Notes: generated by a model not told the origin, from the letters alone. A stretch of DNA of 64,000 nucleotides from Leucobacter ruminantium (GCF_017565705.1 NZ_JAGDYL010000009.1:54524-118523), one strand, 5' to 3'. Shown: positions 24,710 to 34,634, counted from the first letter of the stretch. Program-made: numbers and translations.

Positions 24710-25720
24710 ATGCTCGGGTTCGATGCAGACCTCTATCAGCGCGTAATCGGAGGGGCCGGCGCGCTGCGCTCCCAGATCGACGCGATCGTCGACGAGGTCG
24801 CCGCAACGGGATACGACTCGATCTTCCTCATCGGCTCGGGCGGCTCATACGCCGCGATGTGGCCGTACGAGCACCTCATGACCCGGCTCTCCACCGTGCC
24901 GGTGCGATCGGCCATCGCCGCTGAGCTGGTGCTCACCGGTGATCCGCGTCTCACCGAGCGCTCCATCGCGATCTTCTCCTCGCTGTCGGGCACCACGAAG
25001 GAGACGGTGGCCGCCCTGGAGTACTGCCGTGAGCGCGGGGTCACGACCATCGCCCTCACCGGGTACGCCGACTCGCCGATCGCCGTTGCGGATCACGTGC
25101 TGGTCAACTGGGCGGACGACGAGACGGCGAGCGAGTCGGTCGACATCCAGCTGCTGCTGCTCACCACCGCCCTGCTACACCGCCGCGGCGAGTTCGACGA
25201 CTACGAGCGACTCGCGAATGAGCTCGCCGATCTCACATCGGTGCTCACCCGGGTGCAGGAGCAGGCGGACCCGATCGCCGAGGCGTTCGCGAAGAAGCAC
25301 GTCGAGACCGACTACCACTTCCTCGTCGGGACGGGCATGCTCTGGGGCTTCACCTACAACTACTCCATGTGCATTCTCGAGGAGATGCAGTGGCTGCGCA
25401 CCACGCGCGTGCACGGTGCGGAGTTCTTCCACGGCTCGCTCGAGCTGATCGACCGCGACACGAGCCTGCTGCTCTTCGTGGGCGAGGACGAGACCCGACC
25501 GCTGATGGATCGGGTGCTCCGCTTCGCCGAGACCTACAACGATGACACCACCGTCGTAGACACCGCCGACTACCCTCTCGACGGCATCTCCCCGGAGTTC
25601 CGCGAGTTCGTCGGGCCGATCGTCGTCGACGCCATCACGATCCGGTTCAGCAAGCATCTCGAGGCCGCGCGCAGGCACGACCTCACCACCCGTCGCTACT
25701 ACCGCAAGGTCGAGTACTGA
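24710..25720 (+). CDS. Fructosamine-6-phosphate deglycase (FrlB/FraB family)
   Basis: 336 residues, two SIS domains. IGSGGSYAA (residues 41-49) and SLSGTTKETV (91-100) form the sugar-phosphate site. Glu225 and His241 (in GAEFFHGSLE) have the same 16-residue spacing as the catalytic Glu214/His230 pair of Salmonella FraB, and the protein ends TRRYYRKVEY like FrlB (RRYYGGLVEY). It splits a phosphorylated Amadori compound into glucose-6-phosphate and an amino acid or amine. ATG 24710 follows AAAGGAG. The kinase start overlaps its stop. Confidence 0.88.
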   Translation: MLGFDADLYQRVIGGAGALRSQIDAIVDEVAATGYDSIFLIGSGGSYAAMWPYEHLMTRLSTVPVRSAIAAELVLTGDPRLTERSIAIFSSLSGTTKETVAALEYCRERGVTTIALTGYADSPIAVADHVLVNWADDETASESVDIQLLLLTTALLHRRGEFDDYERLANELADLTSVLTRVQEQADPIAEAFAKKHVETDYHFLVGTGMLWGFTYNYSMCILEEMQWLRTTRVHGAEFFHGSLELIDRDTSLLLFVGEDETRPLMDRVLRFAETYNDDTTVVDTADYPLDGISPEFREFVGPIVVDAITIRFSKHLEAARRHDLTTRRYYRKVEY

Positions 25721-26583
25721 TGCCCGCTCTCCGAGTGGCGGGCTTCGGCGATAACGTAGTCGATCGCTTCCTGGACCGGGGCGTGCTCTACCCCGGAGGC
25801 AACTGCGTGAACTTCGCCGTCTTCGCCAGGCGCCTCGGAGCCGAATCCGCCTACCTCGGCGTCTTCGGCTCCGATGAGGCCGCGGCGCATGTCCGCTCGG
25901 CGCTGGCAGGGCTCGGCGTCTCGACCGAGCGCTGCGTCGAGCGCGAGGGAGAGACCGGGTGGTGCGACGTCCGCGTCGTCGACGGCGATCGCGTCTTCGG
26001 AGAGTGGGCCGGCGGTGTCGTCCTCGACGCTCCCTTCGAGCCCGACGACGCCGATCTCGACTATCTCTCGGCGTTCGACCTCGTGCATCTCGGGCCCTAC
26101 GCGGCTCTCGAGGGATCCCTGCCGCGTCTGCGCGAGCGCTGCGCTCTGATCTCGTTCGACCTCTCGGACGATCCGGAGCAGCGCGAACCGGCGTACCTGG
26201 ATGCGGTGGCGCCTCACGTCGATCTCGCGATCCTCTCGGCGGCCGACCTCGAATGGGATGAGGCGGAGGATCTCGCGCGGGCGATCCACGCTCGCGGTGC
26301 CGGGCTCTGCCTCGTGACTCGGGGCATGGAGGGGTCGATGCTCTTCGACGGCGATCGCGCGCATCGCGCGGATGCCGTCGGTGTCGACGCCCTCGACACG
26401 ATGGGGGCGGGCGACGCCTTCATCACAGCGTTCGTGCTCGCGCTGCTGGAGCGCGGGTGGACGCGAGGGCGCGTGCCATCTGCGGAGACCGTCCGCGAGG
26501 CGCTCACGCGTGCGGCGGCGTTCGCCGCCGATCAGTGCTCCATCGAGGGAGCATTCGGATATGCAAAGGAACTCGTGCAATGA
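25720..26583 (+). CDS. PfkB-family fructosamine kinase (FrlD/FraD-like)
   Basis: 287 residues. GFGDNVVDRFLDRGVLYPGG then NCVNFAVFARRLG matches the FrlD opening (GDNCVDIYP...FSGGNAVNVAVYC), and DTMGAGDAFITAF is the PfkB catalytic loop. It phosphorylates the imported Amadori product at C6, providing the substrate of the deglycase encoded just upstream (TGATG overlap). The amino-acid moiety cannot be told from sequence. Confidence 0.87.
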   Translation: MPALRVAGFGDNVVDRFLDRGVLYPGGNCVNFAVFARRLGAESAYLGVFGSDEAAAHVRSALAGLGVSTERCVEREGETGWCDVRVVDGDRVFGEWAGGVVLDAPFEPDDADLDYLSAFDLVHLGPYAALEGSLPRLRERCALISFDLSDDPEQREPAYLDAVAPHVDLAILSAADLEWDEAEDLARAIHARGAGLCLVTRGMEGSMLFDGDRAHRADAVGVDALDTMGAGDAFITAFVLALLERGWTRGRVPSAETVREALTRAAAFAADQCSIEGAFGYAKELVQ

Positions 26584-28127
26584 CGCAACACTCCGAAGCT
26601 CCCGCCAAGGGGGCCGAGACCACCGACGATCGCACCGCAGCGGTCGCCGATACGACCGGGGCCGAGACCGTCGCGGGAGAGCCGGGAGGACGCTTCTCAC
26701 CCGGGCAGCGCGCCATCGCCGGTTACACGGGCCTGCTCGTGCTCTTCCTCGTGAGTCTGCTGGCTCCTTCCGGGGAAGGCGCCGCGTACGGGTGGTGGAG
26801 CCTGCTCCCCGCAGTGACGCTCTTCGGCTTCATCCTCACTACCCACCGCGTGCTCGAGGGGTTCCTCTGGAGCGGCGCTCTCGCCACGTTGATGGTCTAC
26901 CGCGGATCCTTTGCGACGGCCTGGATGGATGCCCTCTACGGGCAGCTCACCGATCCGGACAATATCTCGCTGCTCGTGCTGCTTACGGCGATCGGCGGTC
27001 TGATCGGCGTCTTCGAGCAGATGGGTCTGGCGGCCTCGTTCGCGCAGGCGGCCTCCAAGCTCGCCCGGGGGCCGCGCGCTGCCGGGCTCATCACCGCGAT
27101 CTCCTCGATCCTGCTGAGTAACGACAGCTACCTCTCGGCATCGGGCGTCGGCGTCAGCATGTCGCCGTTGAACCAGCGCTACGGTCTGCCGCGTACGTTC
27201 ACCGCGTCGATCCTCCGCTCGACCGGGGAGACGGCGACGACGCTGAACCCGATCGGCTCCACCTCGGCGCTGGTCGCGGGTCTCATGGTGGCTGCCGGCT
27301 ACGGCGCAAGCGAGATGAGCGTCTACTTCGAATTCTTCCCCTTCCTCTTCTACTCGATGGCCGCGGTCGTCATCGGCGTGCTCCTGGGCGCGCGCATCAT
27401 TCCCGTTTTCGGACCGATGCGGAGAGACTTCGAAGCCGAGCGAGCCATCCGCGCCGAGCGCGGTGCGGAGACCGTCTCGACCGACTCCGCCGAGACCGGC
27501 AAGCTCCCTCACTTCCTGAACTTCCTCGTGCCGGTCGCCGTGGTGATTCTTGCGACGCTGCTCCTCGGACAGATCCAGCTCGGGTTCATCCTGGCCATCG
27601 CGGTCACCGGTGTGCTGCTCGTGGCGCAGCGATTCACCACGATCGCCGGCTACGTCGACTCCGTGGTCGACGGCATGAAGGACATCTTCTCGCTCGTCAT
27701 CCTGATGGCGCTCGCCTTCGTGCTCGTGCACGGGATATCCATGCTCGGCTTCACCGAGTTCGTCGTGGACAACGTCTCGGGCGTCATCGCGCCGCAGTGG
27801 CTGCCGCTCATCATCTTCGTGGTTTTCGGTGCGACCGAGATGCTGGTGACGCTGAACTGGTCGCTGTACATCCTGCTCACGCCGGTGCTGGTGCAGCTGT
27901 CGACGCAGATCGGGGCGAGCACTCCCGCGACCGTGGCCGCGCTGCTCTCGGCGGGTACCTTCGGCGTCTCCGCCGCGATCTCCTCCGACGTCGGTCTGCT
28001 CACGGCGAGCGCGACGCGGGTGCCGCTGTACCGCCACTGGATCACGAATCTGCCTTACCAGCTGATCGCCGCGGTCCTCGCGATCGTCTGTTTCGCGGTC
28101 GTCGGTCTCCTCGGCGTCGGAGTGTGA
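26580..28127 (+). CDS. NhaC-family (Na+/H+ antiporter superfamily) transporter, candidate Amadori-compound importer
   Basis: 515 residues, about 11-12 membrane segments after a ~40-residue hydrophilic, Thr/Ala/Glu-rich N terminus. ILLSNDSYLSASGVGVSM and LRSTGETATTLNPIGSTSA correspond to the NhaC/MleN family core. I chose ATG 26580 (ATGA overlap with the kinase) over the longer frame. NhaC relatives exchange protons or Na+ for malate/lactate; here the position between an Amadori kinase and a hydrolase suggests uptake of a negatively charged fructosamine such as fructose-aspartate or -asparagine. That substrate is inference. Confidence 0.82.
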   Translation: MTQHSEAPAKGAETTDDRTAAVADTTGAETVAGEPGGRFSPGQRAIAGYTGLLVLFLVSLLAPSGEGAAYGWWSLLPAVTLFGFILTTHRVLEGFLWSGALATLMVYRGSFATAWMDALYGQLTDPDNISLLVLLTAIGGLIGVFEQMGLAASFAQAASKLARGPRAAGLITAISSILLSNDSYLSASGVGVSMSPLNQRYGLPRTFTASILRSTGETATTLNPIGSTSALVAGLMVAAGYGASEMSVYFEFFPFLFYSMAAVVIGVLLGARIIPVFGPMRRDFEAERAIRAERGAETVSTDSAETGKLPHFLNFLVPVAVVILATLLLGQIQLGFILAIAVTGVLLVAQRFTTIAGYVDSVVDGMKDIFSLVILMALAFVLVHGISMLGFTEFVVDNVSGVIAPQWLPLIIFVVFGATEMLVTLNWSLYILLTPVLVQLSTQIGASTPATVAALLSAGTFGVSAAISSDVGLLTASATRVPLYRHWITNLPYQLIAAVLAIVCFAVVGLLGVGV

Positions 28128-29692
28128 GCGGGGTGTCTCGGACCGCAGGGGGCGCGGACACACGGGGCGCGTTCGCTGATCGGGTGATCGTCGGCGAACG
28201 CATCCACCCCGTCGCGGCCGCGCCGGGTCGCGGCTTCGTCGCGACGGTCGGCGGTCGCATCGTCGCGGTCGATACCGAGGGCGGGTCCCCATCCGATCTC
28301 ATCGGACCGCGCACGGAGGTCGTGGACGCGGGAGTCGGTACGGTCGTGCCCGGCCTGCACGACAACCACACGTTCTTCACCTCGCAGCTGCTGGAGCACG
28401 GAGGCCTCGACGCCGCGGCGCTCGGCGAGGACGAGCTCGAGGCAGCCGGGCGGGCGGCGCGAGACGCGGGGGAGCCGCTCTTCCTGCGAGGGGTCGACCC
28501 CGAGCGCGCGCCTCGACTGATCGAGCGGCTCGAAGTCGCCGCGCCCGGCGTGGACGCGATCGTGCTGGCGCGCGGGCGGACCGCGCTCGAGTGCTCGCCT
28601 GCGGCGGCTCGACGGCTCGGCGCGCCGGATCCCTCATCGAACGAGGCGCTGCATGGGGTCTACGCGCAGCTCGCCGCTCAGCCCGCGACCGTGCGCGCGG
28701 CCTTCGCGGCGGCGTCGGCCGCGATGCATCGCGGCGGCGTGACCTCGGTGAAGGACATCGCGTTCGACGCTCACCTCGGGATGCTCGCCGAGGTCGACCG
28801 CATGCTGGGCGAGGGATCCCTGGCGGTGCGCTACGCTTTCGCCTCCCAGCCGGTGGCGGCACCGGCCGATCTGCGCGCTGCTGAGGAGTGGCGCGCAGAG
28901 GGCCGCACGGGGATCGGACGATGCGACCCGGCAAGATTCCACGGCTTCAAACTGATGTCCGATGGATCCTTCGACGAGGGGACCGCCGACCTGCTGCCTC
29001 CGGACGATGAGTGGCGTCGCAGGCAACGGCCCGACGTCGACTACGCCGCTCTGCGCGCAGAGGCCGCGCGCGTACTCGACGCGGACTTCGCGCTCGCGCT
29101 CAACGCGGACGGCGACGGAGCAGTGAGGGCCTGCGTCGAGATCTTCGCAGGCCGGGAACGCATCCCCGCGGGCTCGTCCATCTCCGATGTCAGCATGGTC
29201 GCGAACGCCGAGGCCGAGGCGATCGCCGAACTCGGTCTCGCGGTAGAGACGTACCCGCAGATGCTGCGCTTCGAAGGCTACAGCGGTGCATTCCTCGACG
29301 GCCTGCTCGGACCGCGTGCTCCTCACCTGTGCAATCTGGCCGAAATGCTGCATCGCGGCGTCACCGTGAGCGCGGGCACCGACTTCCCGCTGTTCGCTCC
29401 TTCCCTGCCCGAGGCGATGCTCTCGGCATCGGAGCGGATCCTCGGTGCGGGCGTGCCGATCGAGCGGTGGCGGCCCGAACGCGCCGTGAGCAGGGCCGCG
29501 GTCCTCGAGATGTGGACGGCTGCCGGTGCCGTCGCAATGGGTGCGGTCGAGCGGTGGGGCGTTCTCGTCCCCGGTGCGGCGGCGGACGTCGCCGTGTTCG
29601 ACCGCGACCTCTTCGAAGCAGAGCCCGCGTCGCTCGCGGAGGCATCTGTCCGCCTCGTGATCGCGGGCGGTGCCGTGGTGTTCGCGAGCTGA
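28124..29692 (+). CDS. Amidohydrolase-superfamily protein (YtcJ/Amidohydro_3-like) with altered metal site
   Basis: 522 residues, no signal peptide. The scaffold is that of YtcJ-type amidohydrolases: PGLHDNHTFF, FKLMSDGSFDEGTADL, AGTDFPLF and GVLVPGAAADVAVFDRD. Several metal ligands differ from the norm: the second His of the His-x-His pair is Phe84, the GDxAV His is Asn (LNADGDGAV), and the EHA His region reads SISDVSMV; the late Asp is kept. GTG start overlaps the transporter stop. By position it takes the place of the asparaginase FraE in the fra locus. Confidence 0.8.
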   Translation: MSGVSRTAGGADTRGAFADRVIVGERIHPVAAAPGRGFVATVGGRIVAVDTEGGSPSDLIGPRTEVVDAGVGTVVPGLHDNHTFFTSQLLEHGGLDAAALGEDELEAAGRAARDAGEPLFLRGVDPERAPRLIERLEVAAPGVDAIVLARGRTALECSPAAARRLGAPDPSSNEALHGVYAQLAAQPATVRAAFAAASAAMHRGGVTSVKDIAFDAHLGMLAEVDRMLGEGSLAVRYAFASQPVAAPADLRAAEEWRAEGRTGIGRCDPARFHGFKLMSDGSFDEGTADLLPPDDEWRRRQRPDVDYAALRAEAARVLDADFALALNADGDGAVRACVEIFAGRERIPAGSSISDVSMVANAEAEAIAELGLAVETYPQMLRFEGYSGAFLDGLLGPRAPHLCNLAEMLHRGVTVSAGTDFPLFAPSLPEAMLSASERILGAGVPIERWRPERAVSRAAVLEMWTAAGAVAMGAVERWGVLVPGAAADVAVFDRDLFEAEPASLAEASVRLVIAGGAVVFAS

Positions 29693-29706
29693 GGCCTCGC
29701 GCCCGC

Positions 29707-29718
29707 TAGGTTTGAGAC
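29707..29718 (+). promoter_or_regulatory. Leaderless-type promoter -10 for LacI gene
   Basis: TAGGTT (29707-29712), six bases, GTG at 29719. It gives the regulator its own transcript although it follows the operon by 26 bases. Confidence 0.5.
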
Positions 29719-30822
29719 GTGACGAATGCGGAACCCATGAGGCCGACGCTCTCCGAGGTCGCGCGAGAGGCCGGGGTCGGCCGTTCCTCGGCGGCGCGGG
29801 TGCTCGGCAACTACGGCTCGGTGAGCGAACACACTCGCAGTCGTGTGCTGCTGGCAGCGAAGAGGCTCGGTTACGAGACCGACGAACTCGCGCGCAGCAT
29901 GAGCAGGGGCGTCACGATGACGATCGGGGTCGTTCTCGCAGACATCGCCAACCCTTTCTTCGCGGCGGTGTCTCGGGGCATCGCCGATGAGGCGCGGCGC
30001 GCCGGCTACGGTGTGCTCCTCGTCAACTCCGACGAGAACGTCGAGCTGGAGGATGAGGCGGTGCGGCTGCTCGTCGGCAAACGCGTCGACGGAATCATCG
30101 TCGCACCGGCCGGGGGAGCGGATGCCTCGGCTGAGGCACTGCGCTGGGCCGCCGATCGCGGCACTCCCGTCGTCCAGGTCGACCGCACTCTGAACGACTT
30201 CGAGGCCGACGCCGTGGTGATGGACAATCGCGATGCCGGCCGTGCCGCGGCCGAGCGACTCATCGCAGCCGGGCATCGTCGCATCGCCCTCGCCTGGGGC
30301 CCGGCCAGACCGTCTCGTCGCAGGGTGACACCGGAGGCTCTGCTCCGCTGGGCACGCACCTCAGAGCTCTCGAGCGTAGGCGAGCGCTTCCTCGGCTACG
30401 CGGATGCGCTCGAAGCGGCCGGGATCCCTCTCGACCCGGGGCTGGTCATGACGGGCGAGCAGACGAGTGCCGGAGTGCGCGACTTCATGCGCTCGCTGCT
30501 CGCGACGGAGCCCCCCACCGCGGTCATCGCCACTGAGCTCGACGCGGTTGTCGCCGTGCTCGCCGAGGTGCGCGAGTCGGGCCTGCGGCTTCCCGAAGAC
30601 CTCTCGCTCGTCGGGTTCGACGATTCGCCGTGGGCCGATGTCTACACGCCTCCGCTGACGATGCTGCGGCAACCGGCGCAGCTGCTCGGGCAGCGGGCGG
30701 CCGAGCGCCTGGTCGTCAGGATGACGGGGGACCGGGGCGTGCGGACGCTCGACCACCTGCCGGTGGAGTTGAACTGCTCGGGCGGGGAAGGATCAGTGGC
30801 TCCGCCCAGGGAAGACGCCTGA
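29719..30822 (+). CDS. LacI-family regulator of the Amadori operon
   Basis: 367 residues. Helix-turn-helix PTLSEVAREAGVGRSSAARVL (about residues 8-28) with hinge LARSMSRGVTMTIGVVLADI, then the effector domain closing LSLVGFDDSPWADVY. A family-typical length with a short acidic C-terminal tail. Placed at the 3' end of the deglycase operon, it probably binds the TGGTACC sites at 24610-24641 and responds to a fructosamine or its 6-phosphate; both are inference. Confidence 0.88.
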   Translation: MTNAEPMRPTLSEVAREAGVGRSSAARVLGNYGSVSEHTRSRVLLAAKRLGYETDELARSMSRGVTMTIGVVLADIANPFFAAVSRGIADEARRAGYGVLLVNSDENVELEDEAVRLLVGKRVDGIIVAPAGGADASAEALRWAADRGTPVVQVDRTLNDFEADAVVMDNRDAGRAAAERLIAAGHRRIALAWGPARPSRRRVTPEALLRWARTSELSSVGERFLGYADALEAAGIPLDPGLVMTGEQTSAGVRDFMRSLLATEPPTAVIATELDAVVAVLAEVRESGLRLPEDLSLVGFDDSPWADVYTPPLTMLRQPAQLLGQRAAERLVVRMTGDRGVRTLDHLPVELNCSGGEGSVAPPREDA

Positions 30823-30878
30823 GTCGACGGCCGCCCGATGACGCACTCGGCGCGATCGGTGCGCAGGCGCCGAGACCG

Positions 30879-31907
30879 TCAGCCGTGCACGCCGGTCTCG
30901 GCGGCGCGGCCCGTGCCGGCGCCGTGGCTCTCCGGCTCGAGCTGCAGCGTCGCGTGCTCGGTGTCGAAGTGCTCGTGCAGGCAGGCGCGCAACTCGTCGA
31001 GCACGGCGTGGTAGCCGAGACGGTTCCAGGTCTCGTCGGAGACCGTGACGTGCGCCGAGAACGCGGGAACGCCCGAGGTGATCGTCCAGGCGTGCACGTC
31101 GTGCACCTCGACCACGCCGGGCACGGCGAGCATGTGGTCGCGCGCCGCGTCGACGTCGAGATGCCTGGGCGAGGCCTCGAGCAGCACGTCGACCACCTCG
31201 CGCAGCAGGCTGATCGCGCGGGGCAGGATGAGCACGGCGATGAGCAGCGAGGCGACCTGGTCGACCCAGTTCCACCCGGTGAACAGGATGATCGTGCCCG
31301 CGATGATGACCGCGAGGGATCCCAGCAGATCGCCCAGCACCTCGAGGTAGGCTCCGCGCACGTTGAGGCTCTCCTTCTGCCCCGACCGCAGGACGAGCAG
31401 GGAGACGAGGTTCGCGAGCGCACCGATCACGGCCGCCACGAGCATGGGACCGGAGTGCACCTCGACCTGGTCGCCGAAGCGCTGCACGGCCTGCACGAAG
31501 ATGACGACGGCGATGACGCCGAGCACGATGCCGTTGACGAGTGCCGCGAGCACCTCGACGCGCAGGTAGCCGAAGGTGCGCTTCGACGTGGCGGGGAGCG
31601 CGGCCACGAGACTCGCGATCAGCGCGATCGCGACGCCGGTCGCGTCGGTGAGCATATGGCCGGCGTCGGCGAGCAGCGAGAGCGAGTTCGAGACGACCGC
31701 TCCGACGACCTGCACGGCGAAGACGGTGAGCGTGATCGCGAGCACGAGGACGAGGCGCCTGCGGTGCTTGCCGGTCGCGGTTGCGGCGCCCTGCAGCCCG
31801 TGGTCGTGCGAGTGCCCGTGCCCGGCCGCCGAGGCGCCTGAGCTCGGGCGCCCGGGATGCGCGTCGCTGAACCCGACGCCGCACTCGTCGTTCATATCGC
31901 CGACCAT
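30879..31907 (-). CDS. Cation diffusion facilitator (CzcD/ZitB-like zinc or cobalt efflux)
   Basis: 342 residues, six membrane helices. A His-rich N terminus (GHGHSHDHG), then SNSLSLLADAGHMLTDATG with the helix-2 metal ligands His and Asp, and helix 5 with YLEVLGDLLGS; the cytoplasmic C-terminal domain carries VHDVHAWTI. This is the HxxxD-type zinc-transporting CDF pattern. RBS GAAGGGA lies six bases before ATG. Monocistronic; converges on the LacI gene. Confidence 0.9.
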   Translation of the reverse strand: MVGDMNDECGVGFSDAHPGRPSSGASAAGHGHSHDHGLQGAATATGKHRRRLVLVLAITLTVFAVQVVGAVVSNSLSLLADAGHMLTDATGVAIALIASLVAALPATSKRTFGYLRVEVLAALVNGIVLGVIAVVIFVQAVQRFGDQVEVHSGPMLVAAVIGALANLVSLLVLRSGQKESLNVRGAYLEVLGDLLGSLAVIIAGTIILFTGWNWVDQVASLLIAVLILPRAISLLREVVDVLLEASPRHLDVDAARDHMLAVPGVVEVHDVHAWTITSGVPAFSAHVTVSDETWNRLGYHAVLDELRACLHEHFDTEHATLQLEPESHGAGTGRAAETGVHG

Positions 31908-31920
31908 ATCAATTCCCTTC

Positions 31921-32035
31921 GAGTGAGATCAGATGCGCCGACTTGACGCCGACACATTCCGAGTGAGATCAGATGCCGCCGACTTGACGCGTTCTGCTGT
32001 TATCACGCGCCAAAGCAGCAGAACGCGTCAAGTCG
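31921..32035. repeat. Direct repeats plus perfect 20-bp inverted repeat in a 396-base spacer
   Basis: GAGTGAGATCAGATG followed by GCCGACTTGACG occurs twice (31921 and 31960). The second copy runs into CGACTTGACGCGTTCTGCTG (31980-31999), whose exact reverse complement lies at 32016-32035 with a 16-base loop. Spacer 31908-32303 holds this, a REP element at 32152-32293, and nothing coding that I can support. Confidence 0.8.
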
Positions 32036-32151
32036 ATGGCGGGGGAGCGGCGGCGAGGAGTGGCGCTGTGCTCCCTGGCGTGCAGCGCAGGAGAGGGGAG
32101 GGTCCGTATTCAGGATTCGCCGGCCGGATCCGGCAGCGAGCGACGCTCCCT

Positions 32152-32293
32152 CCGCCGGTTGAGCGAGCGGAGCGAGTCGAAACCCGGAGCGGTCCCTTGG
32201 TTTCGACTCCGACGCGGTGGCGTCGTCGTGGATCGCGAGAAATCGCTGAAGCGATCTCTTCTCTGCGATCCACGCGCCTCGCTCAACCAGCGG
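32152..32293. repeat. REP-like element with nested hairpin after copA
   Basis: CCGCCGGTTGAGCGAGC...GAGTCGAAACC (32152-32184) is matched at the far end by CTCGCTCAACCAGCGG (32278-32293). Between them CGTGGATCGC...ATCGCT-GAA-GCGATC...GCGATCCACG forms a second stem. Together they make a branched cruciform at the end of the copper operon, possibly its terminator. Confidence 0.65.
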
Positions 32294-32303
32294 GAGCACA
32301 CTC

Positions 32304-34634
32304 CTACGACGCAGCGCCCGTGAAGCGCCGCAGCCGCAGCGAGTTGCCGACGACGAAGACGCTCGAGAACGCCATGGCGGCCCCCGCGATCATCGGGTTG
32401 AGCAGCCCGAGGGCTGCGAGCGGGATCGCAGCGACGTTGTAGGCGAAGGCCCAGAACAGGTTGCCCTTGATGGTGCCGAGCGTCTTGCGGGAGAGTCGGA
32501 TGGCGTCGGCAGCGCTGACGAGGTCCCCGCGCACGAGGGTGATGTCGGCCGCCTCGATCGCCGCGTCGGTGCCGGTACCCATCGCGATGCCGAGGTCGGC
32601 CTGCGCGAGGGCCGGGGCGTCGTTCACCCCGTCGCCGACCATCGCGACGACGCGTCCCTCCGCCTGCAGCCGCTTGACGACGTCGACCTTGTCGCCGGGC
32701 AGCACTTCGGCCCGCACCCGTTCGATGCCCACCGCGGCGGCGACCTGCTCGGCCACGGCGCGGTTGTCGCCGGTGAGCAGGATCGGGTCGAGGCCCAGCT
32801 CGCGCAGCCGGCGCACGGCGTCCGCGCTCGTGGGCTTCACGGTGTCGGCGACCGCGACGACGCCGCGGGCCGCACCGTCCCAGGCGGCGATCACGGCGGT
32901 CCTGCCCTCGCTCTCGAGGCGGTCCTTCTGCTCGATCAGTGAGGGATCGACCCGCACCGACCACTCCTCGAGCAGCGATGGGCGGCCGATGAGCGCGGTG
33001 ACGTCGGCTGCGCCGTCGGTCCCGTGCACCGTACCGGCGACGCCCTTGCCTGCGGTGCTGCGGAAGCCGTCGACGGAGAGCAGATCCCTCGCCTCGATAC
33101 CCAGCTCATCTGCCGCACCGCGCGCGATCGCCTGGGCGATCGGGTGCTCCGATGCGCCCTCGACTGCGCCGACGATGCGCAGCAGTTCAGCCCTGTCCTG
33201 GCCCTCGGCGGGTACGACCTCGACGAGCTCCATCCGCCCGCTCGTGACGGTGCCGGTCTTGTCGAGCACGATGGTGTCGACCCGGCGCGTGGATTCGAGG
33301 ATCTCGGGCCCCTTGATGAGGATGCCGAGCTGGGCGCCGCGTCCGGTGCCGACGAGCAGCGCGGTGGGGGTGGCGAGGCCGAGCGCGCACGGGCAGGCGA
33401 TGATGAGCACCGCGACGGCCGCGGTGAACGCGGCGGCGACCGAGTCGCCGAGCAGCAGCCACGCCACGAGCGTGCCGAGCGCGATGACGATGACGATCGG
33501 CACGAAGACGCCCGAGATGCGGTCTGCGAGGCGCTGCACCTCGGCCTTGCCCGACTGCGCGTCCTCGACCATCTGCGCCATGCGGGCGAGCTGGGTGTCG
33601 GACCCGACGCGGGTGGCGCGAACGACGAGGCGGCCGCTCGTGGAGACGGTGCCGCCCGTCACAGCGTCACCGGGCCCCGCCTCGACGGGCACCGATTCGC
33701 CGGTGAGCAGCGACGCGTCGATCGCGCTGTGGCCGCTCACGATCGCGCCGTCGGTGGCGATCTTCTCGCCCGGCCGCACGACGAACTCGTCGCCGACGGC
33801 GAGCTGCGCGACGGGCACGCGCGTCTCGACACCGTCGGAGAGGATCGCGACGTCTTTCGCGCCGAGTTCGAGGAGTGCGCGCAGCGCCGCCCCCGCTCTC
33901 CGCTTGGAGCGCTTCTCGAAGTAGCGACCCGCGAGGATGAACATGGTGACGCCGGCGGCGACTTCGAGGTAGATGTTGCTCGCGCCGTCGCTCGGCTGCA
34001 CGGTGAACTCGAAGCCGTGGGTCATGCCGGGCATGCCCGCGTGGCCGAGGAACAGGGCGTAGAGCGACCACAGGAAGGCCGCGCCCGTGCCGACAGACAC
34101 GAGCGTGTCCATGGTCGCCGCGCCGTGCTTGAGGTTGGTCCACGCGGCGCGGTGGAAGGGCCAGGCGCCCCACACGATGACGGGCGCCGCGAGCGCGAGC
34201 GACGCCCACTGCCAGTAGGTGAACTGCAGCGCGGGTACCATCGCGAGCACGATGACGGGCACGGAGAGCCAGATCGAGCCGATGAGACGCTGGCGCAGGG
34301 TGCGCAGCTCCGGGTCGTCGCGGTCGGTGTCTCCGCCGGTCTCGGCAGGACGCGATCCCTCGCCCGCATCGCGGCCTTCGGAAGAAGCCGCACCCGAAGC
34401 GGCGGGAGCGGTCGGGGGCTCGGGCAGGGAAGCGGTGTACCCGGTCTTCTCGACCTCTGCGATGAGCAGCGAGGGATCGTAGCCGTCGGGCACCCGCACG
34501 CGCGCCTTCTCGGTCGCGTAGTTGACCGAGGCCTCCACGCCGTCGAGCCGGTTGAGCTTCTTCTCGATGCGGGCGGCGCACGACGCGCAGGTCATGCCCC
34601 CGATCTCGAGCTCGAGTCCGGTGCCGGCGCTCAT
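32304..34634 (-). CDS. copA: Copper-exporting P1B-type ATPase
   Basis: 776 residues. N-terminal heavy-metal domain with GMTCASCAA, then eight membrane helices, TGE loop ([11 protein letters not shown]), transmembrane CPC ([15 protein letters not shown]), phosphorylation site DKTGTVTSG and [19 protein letters not shown] plus the Cu-chaperone partner point to Cu(I) export. Start ATG overlaps the copZ stop by ATGA. A linker after the metal-binding domain carries a GAGGGATC octamer. The last ~8 residues end at a TAG just before a REP element. Confidence 0.95.
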   Translation of the reverse strand: MSAGTGLELEIGGMTCASCAARIEKKLNRLDGVEASVNYATEKARVRVPDGYDPSLLIAEVEKTGYTASLPEPPTAPAASGAASSEGRDAGEGSRPAETGGDTDRDDPELRTLRQRLIGSIWLSVPVIVLAMVPALQFTYWQWASLALAAPVIVWGAWPFHRAAWTNLKHGAATMDTLVSVGTGAAFLWSLYALFLGHAGMPGMTHGFEFTVQPSDGASNIYLEVAAGVTMFILAGRYFEKRSKRRAGAALRALLELGAKDVAILSDGVETRVPVAQLAVGDEFVVRPGEKIATDGAIVSGHSAIDASLLTGESVPVEAGPGDAVTGGTVSTSGRLVVRATRVGSDTQLARMAQMVEDAQSGKAEVQRLADRISGVFVPIVIVIALGTLVAWLLLGDSVAAAFTAAVAVLIIACPCALGLATPTALLVGTGRGAQLGILIKGPEILESTRRVDTIVLDKTGTVTSGRMELVEVVPAEGQDRAELLRIVGAVEGASEHPIAQAIARGAADELGIEARDLLSVDGFRSTAGKGVAGTVHGTDGAADVTALIGRPSLLEEWSVRVDPSLIEQKDRLESEGRTAVIAAWDGAARGVVAVADTVKPTSADAVRRLRELGLDPILLTGDNRAVAEQVAAAVGIERVRAEVLPGDKVDVVKRLQAEGRVVAMVGDGVNDAPALAQADLGIAMGTGTDAAIEAADITLVRGDLVSAADAIRLSRKTLGTIKGNLFWAFAYNVAAIPLAALGLLNPMIAGAAMAFSSVFVVGNSLRLRRFTGAAS

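Noticed and set aside
31921..32035. Direct and inverted repeats at 31.9 kb as a CRISPR array or insertion-sequence end
   Set aside because: Only two direct copies, no spacer series, no target-site duplication or transposase.
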